Origin: Platanthera guangdongensis
Lineage: Eukaryota > Streptophyta > Magnoliopsida > Asparagales > Orchidaceae
Direction of reading: 5' to 3'
DNA length: 64,000 nt
NCBI GenBank assembly: GCA_039583875.1
Contig: CM077152.1
Span: 20,373,538-20,437,537 of the forward strand
The notes under the pieces are model-generated. The model made no database searches. It was given only the letters and a program-made list of their open reading frames with translations, and was not told the origin of the DNA. Numbering within the stretch: the stretch's first letter is position 1; each line of letters opens with the position of its first letter. Below are positions 56,101 to 64,000 of the stretch, one piece after another. Position numbers and translations under genes: made by a program.

Positions 56101-57615
56101 TTTCACTGATTCAAAGGTAGTGGCATCACAAATCCGGGGAGAGTTTGAAACTCGGGAGCCAACCCTCATCAGATACCTCTCCAAGGTAAGGGTGATCATC
56201 GGAGGATTCCGGTCTTTCTCAATTCAACATATTCCAAGGGAAGAAAGTGTAGCCGCCGATCGACTGGCCAAGTTAGGACCTCAGGTAGGAGGGACCTTGA
56301 CGGAGCTATTCCGACCGGCTATAGATGAGGGAGAATTGATGATGGTGGATCGACAGCCCTCGTGGGTGGATCCATTCGTGGCCTTCCTAACCACCGGTGA
56401 ACTGCCTGAGGGGACCAAGGTGGGGAGAAGCTTCAAGCGCAAGGCGGCTCACTACCTGATGATGGAGGGGGGTCTGCATCGCAAAATGTTGTCAGGGCTT
56501 CTAGCCAGATGTGCAACCGAAGAAGAAATCCCGAAGATTTTAAGGGAAGTGCATTCGGGCGAGTGCGGCAGTCACTCTGGAGGGAGGACACTGGAGGCTA
56601 GGGTGGTCAGACAAGGGTACTTCTGGCCCACCCTAAGGAAGGATGCCATGGAGTTTGCAAGGAGGTGCCAAAAATGTCAGCTCTTCGCCCCCCTTCAACT
56701 CTTGGCAGCTCAAAGACTCCGGAGTATCACGGCACCATGGCCATTTGCTATCTGGGGAATGGACTTAGTTGGGCCCTTCCTCCGGCTAGTGGACAGAGGA
56801 GGTTCCTTTTGGTCATGATCGATTATTTCTCGAAGTGGCTAGAGGTAAAAGCCTTAGCCAAGGTCACCTCGCAGGTTATAAGGAATTTCATCTGGGGGAA
56901 GATCATTTGTAGACATGGGTTGCCCCAAGCAATAGTGACCGATAACGGCCCCCAGTTTGCCAGCGAGGAGTTCATCAGCTTCTGCGCTCAACTGGGAATA
57001 GATCTCCGGTTTGCCTCCGTCCATCACCCTCGGAGTAACGGTCAAGTGGAAGCAGCAAACAAAATCATTGTAAATCTACTAAAGAAGAAGGTGGAAAACT
57101 TGAAGGGAAATTGGGTGGAACAGCTCCCATCGGTCCTGTGGGCACTACGAACGACTCCGAACACGGCCACCGGTGAGACCCCCTTCAAGCTCTCTCATGG
57201 GTGTGAAGCCGTCCTACCGGTGGAGTTTGAGGTCCGGTCCCCGCGAGTCACAGCCGCGGGCGAAGGTGACGAGACTTGGAGGGTGGAGAATGAAGAGGGG
57301 CAGCGCCTCTCGTTAGATATGGTGGAGGAACTGCGAGACGTGGCGGCTATCAGGCAAGAAGAAATCAAGCGACGGATGGCCAAGCATTTTGATAAACATG
57401 TCAGGGTCAAACAGTTCGCAGAAGGGGATCTGGTGCTGAGAAAGGTCGACGCGGCGGGAAGATCGGCTCCCGTGGGTAAGCTCCACCCGAACTGGGAAGG
57501 TCCATACATTGTAAAGGAAGTCCTCGGAACAGGGGGATACTATCTCCAGGACGTGGAGGGAAGAGCCCTAAGCCACACTTGGAGTGGTGATGATCTAAAG
57601 CGCTTCTACCCCTGA
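52987..57615 (+). pseudogene. Tat element pol (PR, RT, RNase H, aRNase H, integrase)
   Basis: Polyprotein for reverse transcription and integration. In order: zinc knuckle (near 53260), protease ILVDNGSSVNVIF (near 53640), a long Glu-rich linker with EAGE repeats (54010-54420), RT with VDFSLLNKSCPKDCYPLPRI (54780), FLDAFSGYHQI and catalytic YVDD (about 55072), RNase H, a second archaeal-type RNase H (LTVDGASGRHSLGAGVVLTS near 55915; VFTDSKVVASQI near 56100), and integrase (ARRCQKCQLFAP zinc site near 56690, WGMDLVGPF, IVTDNGPQFASEEF near 56935, HPRSNGQVEAANK near 57030). Frame changes near 56085-56110 and near 56778 break the last two domains. Otherwise open. Confidence 0.9.
54010..54420 (+). 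other. Acidic linker between protease and RT
   Basis: About 135 residues dominated by Glu, with several KEAGEEAGEE-type repeats and a QQQQ run, encoded by GAGGAAGCTGGA-like repeats. There is no domain similarity. It is part of the pol frame; antisense Ser/Leu-rich open frames here are shadows. Confidence 0.75.
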
Positions 57616-57728
57616 AGGGGGAGGGATGTAATCATGTATCTCAAAAATGAACTTGTTATATTATACCGATTGATTCTCCTTTAACTAGTGTCGAATTTTT
57701 CATGGCATAACATAGTTGAATGTTTTGT

Positions 57729-58100
57729 GATAGGTTTGGTTGGTTTGGGATCTTCATCGGCACCCCGAGCTCGGCTCGGCCCCAGGTAGACCCGCTGCGC
57801 AGACTCTCATCTAGCTGGCAGGTCCGAAGGCTCGCCTGTGGGGGATAGGTTTGGTTGGTTTGAGATCTTCATCGGCACCCCGAGCTCGGCTCGGCCCCAG
57901 GTAGACCCGCTGCGCAGGCTCTCATCTAGCTGGCAGGTCCGAAGGCTCGCCTGTGGGGGATAGGTTTGGTTGGTTCGAGATCTTCATCGGCACCCCGAGC
58001 TCGGCTCGGCCCCAGGTAGACCCGCTGCGCAGGCTCTCATCTAGCTGGCAGGTCCGAGGGCTCGCCTGTGGGGGATGGGTTTGGTCTGGTTGGCTTGGTT
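57729..58100. repeat. 115-bp tandem repeat, 3.2 copies
   Basis: Units start at 57729, 57844 and 57959, with a partial one at 58074 (GATAGGTTTGGTTGGTTTG...CTCGCCTGTGGGG). Copies differ at only a few positions. It lies directly after pol in the 3' region of the Tat element. Confidence 0.93.
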
Positions 58101-58154
58101 AATGAAAGGGAGGAAGCACGTTGGGAATACCAAATGACAAGTAAAAAAGAAGAG

Positions 58155-58219
58155 AGAGATCTCGGCAGAGATAGATCTCGGCAGAGATAGATCTCGGCAG
58201 AGATAGGTCTCGGCAGAAG
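58155..58219. repeat. 18-bp tandem repeat
   Basis: AGATCTCGGCAGAGATAG repeated about 3.5 times. Confidence 0.88.
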
Positions 58220-58622
58220 GTTCCCTATTGAAGGGAACTCGAGGAGGGGAAGCTTCCGCCAAAAGGGTTCCTCTCAGTGTTCTCGAACAAATAGGCGAGA
58301 TCGTCATACGATGGGCTAGTGGGGACTCGCGCAGTCTAGAGGGGACGGTCCCGTCTTAAGGATTCGAGAGTCACGCTTCCGGCTGGCCGGTTACCGCGGG
58401 TTCTCGCTGATTCATCGCTACGAATTTCCTAAGAAGGCCAAGGGCCTTGGCGGAAGCCTACGCCGAAAGCATTCAACTACGACAATCACATCAAACACAT
58501 TCGCAAATAACAGAATGTTCGCAAGAAAAAACATTTGCATTAACAAATACTATATACGGGTACAAAATGATAGCGTCTCGCGCTTTACATAGAAATGAAA
58601 AACAAAAGCAAGAAGGGGACCC

Positions 58623-60682
58623 TCAAGGGGACAAGCTGTATCCTTCTGAAGTCTCGCTGGAGCTTCCGCTGGAGCTTCCGCCGGAGCTCCCCCCGGAGGT
58701 CTCGCCATCCGCTGCGGGGGACTTTGGGACATCCGAGGGAGGGGTATTGGGGGCGCCAGGGGGCTTTGGGATGGGCTCGAAGAGCCATGGGACAAGTTGC
58801 GGAGCGGTAATGTCTTTGCCCCTTCCGTCCCAACAGTTGATGTCGCGCAGCGTCTCCAGCGTCAACTTTACGGTGGCTTGCGCGTTCCCCTGAAGGAGCT
58901 TGTCAATGTCATAAGCCGAGTAATACTGGCTCTTCAATCTCTCATCCAGCGGAGGGGCTGCACTCGCCTCGAGGCGCGCGATCTGCTCTCGCAGGAGAAC
59001 GTTGTCATAGCGGGCCTGAGACAGCTCCTCGCGAAGTGCGGCTTGAGCGGAATCCTGAACAACGGGAGGTTAGCATAAGAGAAGGGTTAGGATTGCGAGA
59101 ACAAGGGATTCTGAAAGGTCTCGCTTACCCCTTCCGCTTGGCGCGAGGATAATAATTGCTGGGTCTCGGCCAGCTCCTTGGCCAGAGAGGCCGCCTGGGC
59201 CACCGCATCGTCCCTGGCCTTGAACATGTCTTGGAAGTTGCGGTCTATCGTAATGCTCCGTCGGGCGCACATGTGCGCAAGCTCCAGCCCACGCATTAAA
59301 GCGCGAGTGGAGTCGTATGCCAACAGCCGGGTTGACATCCTGTCGTAGACGCTAGCGTCCTCCCGGCTGTAGAGGCCATAGCCTAAAGCGAAAGCTTCGC
59401 CGGTGACCTCATCTCGCTCCGCCCAGCTCGGCAAAAGGGACGAGATCGTGACCCTGTTGGCGTCAGGGTCCCATTGCAGCAGCGGCTTGTTCTCCGCGTC
59501 CAGACACCTCACGCCGAGACCAAAGTTGCGATGACCCCGCGGCACCTCGTCAGACGGGGGTTGGCCGGAGGTCCCGGCGGCGGCACCCTCGCTCTCGGCG
59601 GCGCCAGGGGTCCGAGGGTTCTCGGCAGGCGTCCCGGAGCCGCCCCTGGTGGCCGCAATCCTGCTTACTGCCTCCAGGACCTCCTCGAAGGAGCGGCCGG
59701 CGGGGAGAGGTTGGACGGGCTGGACAACCACAGCCTTGCCCTTCTCGGTATCCGTGGTCTTGGGCCTCTTGATTGGCTGAGGTGCGGAAGCAACCGGCTT
59801 TCGCTTCACAACACCGCTCGAGGGGGGGAGGCCCGGCTCCTTTCGGCAGGCTTGCGCGGCGGCTTTCGCAAGAGCCAGCGGGTCCTTCGGAGGCTGACTC
59901 CCTCCGGCGCGAGCCTCGTCGAAAGGCTGGCGGAGAGGGATCTCGCGCTCTCCTGCAAAAACAATAGCGATAAGTTCTAACCTTGGAAAGGGCAAGGAAA
60001 AGATAAATGAAGGCGAGACCCTACCTTCTCCCGGAAGTACAGGGGAAAGAGAATCGACGTCTCGCCGGAGGTGGAGGACGTCGAAGTCCTTGGTTCCGAA
60101 GAACTCAAGGAGGGCACTCTCGCGGGAGCCCAAGGACGGAGGCTTGTAGGCGGCATCCTCGTACTGGATGGGGGCTAGGGGTACGTTCCCGAAGTCGCCG
60201 GAGACGTAGATGAACTTCTCGCCCCAATGATGATGCTTGTTGGCGAGACCGATCGTCTTCAGCAGTTGCCCGGAGAAGAACACCACGCCTCCTTTCGCGC
60301 GGAAGGTAAACAGCTTGCGGAAGATCGGCAAGCTGAACTCGATCCTCTCGGAACGCATGTAGCATATGAATGCCACGAGAATGGCAACTGAATTAGGGTT
60401 CAGCTGCGCGGGAACCACCCCGTAGTACCGGAGAGCCTGTCGCATCTCAGGCCACAGCGGAAGGCGGAAGCCCACCTCGAAGTGTTCAATAGGGATGGCG
60501 AGCTCCCCCTCCCCTGCAGTGTTGACTTTGTCATGACTGCCCGGGGGCCGCGCGACGAAGCCGGCGGGAACGTGCTGGGTCTTGGTCAGATTGAACTCCT
60601 CCAGAGTGAGAGTACAGGAAGGGAAGAGATGCTTTTGGAAGGCTTCCGCGCAGTTGGATCGTCCTTCACCACCACCCGGCAT
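58623..60682 (-). CDS. Antisense gene 1 of the Tat element (gypsy-type Transposase_28-like)
   Basis: Role unknown; antisense open frames of this kind are known from Tat elements. Start ATG at 60680-60682. Residues about 60-200 (IPIEHFEVGFRLPLWPEM, YYGVVPAQLNPNSVAILVAF) match the plant 'putative gypsy-type transposon' domain as I remember it. A basic, Pro-rich middle (VKRKPVASAPQPIKRPK) and a coiled-coil-like end follow. I infer two introns: 59953-60024 (72 bp, GTAGGG...TTTGCAG, in frame so readthrough is also open) and 59055-59128 (74 bp, GTAAGC...TTGTTCAG). Joined exons 60682-60025, 59952-59129 and 59054-58623 give 637 codons without a stop, ending in a Ser/Gly-rich tail. Unspliced, the frame stops at 59087. 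Confidence 0.75.
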
Positions 60683-60850
60683 CGCAATAGGGTTTGAAGG
60701 CGAGATCTACGGGGAGAAGGAGAGAGCGAGAACGGGGCGAGAACGGAAGTGGAAGACAGAAAAGGGCGAGAGCTTTGCGAAGACCGCGAGAACAACAGCA
60801 AAGAGGAGAGAGACTGGAATCAGAGAAATGAATGTGGTAGGTGAACCTCC

Positions 60851-60859
60851 TATTTATAG
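60851..60859 (-). promoter_or_regulatory. TATA box of antisense gene 1
   Basis: The minus strand reads CTATAAATA in TTTTCTATAAATAGGAGG, about 170 bp upstream of the ATG. The same core is in the LTR and upstream of antisense gene 2. Confidence 0.65.
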
Positions 60860-61251
60860 AAAATCGTGGTAATGATGGCTGTTTTCAAAAAGGCGGCGGG
60901 GGTACAGCCGGCGCGTCCTAGGTCAGCGGCGCTTCGTTTTTCCCGCACGAATCTGACAGCGACTGATTAACTAAGCAGCTGGCGCAAACGTTGCGAAACG
61001 TCATATGGCCGGTAAGATAGGCGGAAGCAAGGTGGCTCTCGCCACCCCAAAGGCCTGGGAAGGTAACTCATACGCATACAAAAATATTAAAGACAGAGCC
61101 GTTGCTCTCGCTGAGCGGGAACGCGATAAAAAAATAATAATAATACAATAAGCGAATAAAGTGCGGGAATATTAGTTACAACTCCAAGCGAAAAAGAAAG
61201 GGTACATTAGAGAAGGGAAGGACAGGGGAAGAGGAGGGGAGGTCTCGCGCT
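60860..61251. other. Spacer between the antisense genes
   Basis: Upstream DNA of antisense gene 1 and 3' end of antisense gene 2. Includes an AT-rich AATAATAATAATAC stretch near 61135 but no recognised gene. Confidence 0.55.
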
Positions 61252-62614
61252 TCAGTACGGCTCCCAGCGCCATTTCCCTTGCTCCCAGCGCCACTTGCCT
61301 CGGTCCCGCAGCTTGGTCCGGGGAGGCGCCTGCGGGTTGAAGTAGTATGACAGAACGCTGCATCCCAGGTCAACCCGGCGAGACAGATCCCGGATCCTCT
61401 CGATGCATCTCTCAGGTGAGGACCCGGCGGTAGCTCCCCCGGGCCGGTCCATCTCGCCTAGAAGGAAGTCTCGCTCCAGGGACTCCAGCCTTTTCTCCAC
61501 TGACTGGCGAAACTCTCTGGCCGCAAGGTCGCGGACCCGTTCTCGCCGGATGAGTTTCGACAGAATGGCGGCAACCTTCTTCCCCCGTCTTTTCGCGCTC
61601 CCGGCACCGGTCAGGATCTCCTCCATCTCGTCAGATGAGGGGAAGGGAGAGCTCTCGCCATCCTCTCCTTCTCTTTCTTCTTCTTCTTCTTCTTCTTCTT
61701 CTTCTTCCTCTACCTCAGCGCCAGGCCGCGAGTCCATGTCCCCTGTCAAAAGAAGCCCCATTTTAGCGGAAGCTGAAGAATAGCAGCGATAAGATTGCCA
61801 TATACCTTCGGAGTGACGAGGCCCCCGGTCGACGGTAGGCGAGAAGGCCCAGCCCCCCCCCCCCCTCAGCTCCAAAGAGGAGGTGGATTGGCTTTCCTTT
61901 GCCGGGGGGGTAGACCTTGCGGATGGTGATCCCGGCCTGATCGAGAGCGGGGGAGCGGGTCTCCTCAGCCGCTAGAGGACTAACGTCTAGCGGTGGCACA
62001 GGGATCTCGGCACTTTTTCCTCTCGCCGATAGGGAGGAGTCAACCACATGGGCAGGCTGATTCGCAGTTCTCGCCCCACCGTCCTGGGTGGCGAGATCCG
62101 AAGGTGCAGGAACCAACGCTGCGAGAAATCAGGTCAGCATTTGGAAATACCAGGCGAAGCCAAGAAGGGAACCTTTACCAGCGGTGTTCGGGTCTGGCAG
62201 AGGAGGCGCCTCGGGAACCTGTGGATGATCATCGTGATGGCTAGAGGGTGGATCCGAACGTTCTCGCGGGGACGCGGCAGCGTCAGGAACCGTCTCCTGC
62301 GAGAGGTATTAAGTTCAACAATTGAGCAACTGGTTGTTAATTGGTATATCAAGCTTACCTTCCGCGGCGAGATGCCGTCCGCGCAACTAGGGGTCGGGGG
62401 TGGGCGGGCTCCTGTTCTCGCGGGATAGGTCCCGCTGAACCACCTTCGCCTTCTTCTTCTTCTTCTTCTTAGGCAGAGAAGGCTCAGCAACTGACGACTG
62501 TCTCGCCAGCCATGGGGCGACAAGGGCACTGTTAGCCCTAGCTCGCGCCTGCGCCGCGTTGATGCGGTCCTGCAGATCCTGCGGAAGAGGTTTATCGGCA
62601 CGCTTGGAAGGCAT
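61252..62614 (-). CDS. Antisense gene 2 of the Tat element, probably spliced
   Basis: Unknown protein. Start ATG at 62612-62614 (MPSKRADKPLPQDLQDRINA), then a Lys run from AAG repeats. Inferred exons are 62614-62359, 62296-62179, 62118-61806 and 61742-61252. Donors are GTAAGC, GTAAAG and GTATAT; acceptors are TCTCGCAG, TCTCGCAG and TTTGACAG. The last exon encodes a run of Glu, a basic helix-like region (ILSKLIRRERVRDLAAREF) and a repeated tail (GKWRWEQGKWRWEPY). Exon 3 joins exon 4 cleanly only in one frame, and exons 1 and 3 each seem to need a one-base frame change (C-rich run near 62395; 13-base G run on this strand, 61853-61865). So either this copy is broken or the splice model is partly wrong. 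Confidence 0.55.
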
Positions 62615-62687
62615 AGCGAGAGAGGGCGAGAGCTCAGAAGGAGAATGACGGCTCGAGGGAAGTGTTATGACCGTCCATCGGCACTCA

Positions 62688-62696
62688 TATTTATAG
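62688..62696 (-). promoter_or_regulatory. TATA box of antisense gene 2
   Basis: The minus strand reads CTATAAATA in GCGCCTATAAATATGAG, about 75 bp upstream of the ATG at 62614. Spacing fits a short 5' leader. Confidence 0.65.
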
Positions 62697-62807
62697 GCGC
62701 CGTACGGCCCACCGAAAGATTCCCTGACGTTGACACGTGCTCAGCGGATATTTTGGGTTGAACATGTCTTTTCGAGCGCGGCGCTAGCTCAAAAAGAGCG
62801 GGGATTG

Positions 62808-63495
62808 TGTACAACCCCATATTCGCTGAGCCAGACATGGAGGCACAATGGTCACAGGAGGGTTAGCCAAAGTGGTCCCGCCCTAAGGAGGATCTCGCCC
62901 ACAGAAGGCGGAAACGCTCTCGCCGGATGCTATAGAAGAGAAACCGTGGGCCGAGAGCGCCAAGCGCGGACTGCGCGGAAGCGCTCTCGCCCAAACCAAG
63001 CCTCAATCCCGAAGAGTTCTCGCTTGCGCTGTGCGAGAACGTTCGCGCCGCGCCCTGGGCCGAAAGGTCTCGGCACCAGCTCTCGCCGAGTGGGGCCCAG
63101 GGTCTTTGGAAGAATGTCCTAATTGCCCTCAGGAGAAATTACTTCAGTACCCTCAGAAAAACAGCGGGTTTTGGCTATTGGCAGACCAACCAGGGGCTTT
63201 TCAGTAAATTCAGGACAGCAAAATGCTATAAATAGACCCATAAGGGCTCCTTAGAAAGCAAGCTATCATTGTCTCCGGAATTCTAGTGCTTTCTGAGGAG
63301 CTCCTAGCCCAGCTTTGGCTTTGGAGGGGAAGCTCTCAGAGATCTTCCGGGTGTGAGGTGGGACCTCCCTGCTGAGGCTTTTGGGTCAGTCTTAGGTCCT
63401 TAGAATCCAGTCAAGGGGTGAGACTTGAGGGAAGTAGGTTTTGGCTGCACCCCTTTTTCTTCAAACTTCAGTTGAGGTCATATTTGGCCTCAACA
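62808..63495 (+). repeat. Tat element 3' LTR
   Basis: 688 bp. The only difference I found from the 5' LTR is A for G near position 35 (ATGGAGGC instead of ATGGGGGC). Confidence 0.95.
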
Positions 63496-63798
63496 TCTAT
63501 AAACTTTGTCAGGACTTCACTCTTCTGCTTCAGGAAATAGGCTCATACTTTTCTTGAGTGACCGCCTATGAATGTGACAGTAGGCTGCTCTGCCCACAGA
63601 ATTGGGCTCGATCGGACCACACACATCAGTGTGTATCAAGCTCAGCAGATCCTTCCTCTTTGGTTCAGCATGTGTGAAGGAAACTCGTCTCTGCTTGCCA
63701 GCCAAGCAGTGAACACACGTGTCAGGAAGCTCCCCTGACAACTCTGGAAGAACCTTGTTCTTCATCAAGATCTTCAAGTTTTTCTTGCTAATGCAACT
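63496..63798 (-). pseudogene. Copia D, continuation (pre-integrase and integrase start)
   Basis: The minus strand gives SKKNLKILMKNKVLPELSG, the zinc-linked CVHCLAGKQRRVSFTHAEPK, and the integrase start LIHTDVCGPIEPNSVG, then after a frame change FLKQKSEVLTKF up to the Tat insertion. This is the part of copia D upstream of 51146. Confidence 0.85.
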
Positions 63799-64000
63799 GT
63801 TGAGATTATATTAGCCAGCAGGACACGTGTGTGTGGGACCGCGTATTTGTCTTCCCCATCGCGTTCCAGGTCTGAGTGTTGACCCCGGTGGGCCCCCTTG
63901 TGGCGGAATATTCCCGCGGTCCTGTGGTTGGGGTTAATCCCACACTGCCTGCAGACTTCTCCCCTTTGTGTTCATGTACGCTGTCGCCCTTCATCTCAAT
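63799..64000 (+). mobile_element. Probable further LTR insertion at window edge
   Basis: The copia D frame is lost at 63799 (after GCAAC), where TGTTGAGATTATATTAGCC begins. This looks like an LTR start; the rest is outside the window. Confidence 0.4.

Larger units (their letters stand above)
51147..63495 (+). mobile_element. Young Tat-lineage Ty3/gypsy element with antisense genes
   Basis: The element is 12,349 bp with 688-bp LTRs at both ends and target duplication TCTAT (51142-51146 and 63496-63500), inside copia D integrase. The plus strand has gag, then pol with protease, RT, RNase H, a second (archaeal-type) RNase H and integrase. Downstream come a 115-bp tandem repeat, two minus-strand genes with their own TATA boxes, a polypurine tract (about 62791-62807) and the 3' LTR. 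The second RNase H and antisense open frames are known features of the Tat lineage. The LTRs differ at one position that I can find, so insertion is very recent, yet pol is frameshifted. Confidence 0.95.

Noticed and set aside
59474..60213. Plus-strand open frames opposite antisense gene 1
   Set aside because: Arg/Gly-rich shadows of the minus-strand gene; no known Tat sense gene lies here.

Overview
This is flowering-plant nuclear DNA, almost certainly from a large, repeat-rich genome. The evidence is plant-type Ty1/copia and Ty3/gypsy retrotransposons, hAT, MULE-like and Tourist-like DNA elements, and a duplicated LysM receptor-like kinase with GC-rich codon third positions. That GC3 bias would suit a monocot, but this is only a suggestion. 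I see no bacterial-style operons, CRISPR arrays, tRNA or rRNA genes. The only convincing host genes are the two LysM receptor-kinase copies at 38.2-41.5 kb, and both are incomplete.

Layout. 1-6936: 5' part of a minus-strand Ty3/gypsy element with a gag carrying two amber stops and a very long LTR (about 5.5 kb), inserted into a LINE fragment (6937-7160). 7161-9015: 5' LTR and primer-binding site of copia A. 9016-16642: degenerate short-LTR copia B, interrupted by long-LTR gypsy sequence (about 9885-14715) that itself holds a probable solo LTR. 16.7-21.9 kb: AT-rich intergenic DNA with several MITEs. 21978-25910: a copia composite with two inverted copies, flanked by a 6-bp target duplication. 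28253-33930: complete short-LTR copia C, inserted in a CA microsatellite. 36.9-37.5 kb: an LTR-end/PBS/LTR-end remnant. 37629-42252: tandem duplication of about 2.1 kb carrying the LysM kinase. 44287-47275: decayed hAT element with an 8-bp target duplication. 47830-51146 and 63496-63798: Tnt1-like copia D, split by a very young Tat-lineage gypsy element (51147-63495). At 63799 another insertion probably begins.

The Tat element is the most informative unit. It has 688-bp LTRs that I find to differ at one position, a TCTAT target duplication, gag, and pol with an acidic linker and a second RNase H. A 115-bp tandem repeat follows pol. Two antisense genes lie on the opposite strand, each with its own TATA box and what look like short introns. 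pol carries frameshifts, so this young copy is probably non-autonomous.

The observation that looked least familiar to me is a short acidic exon with a 3' splice site, in matching phase, in the long 3' non-coding region of both short-LTR copia elements B and C. It may be an alternative carboxy terminus for a spliced Gag. Copia C also lacks the usual initiator-Met primer-binding site and has an 11-bp self-complementarity across its LTR end, reminiscent of self-priming. All coordinates, repeats and splice sites were read by eye.
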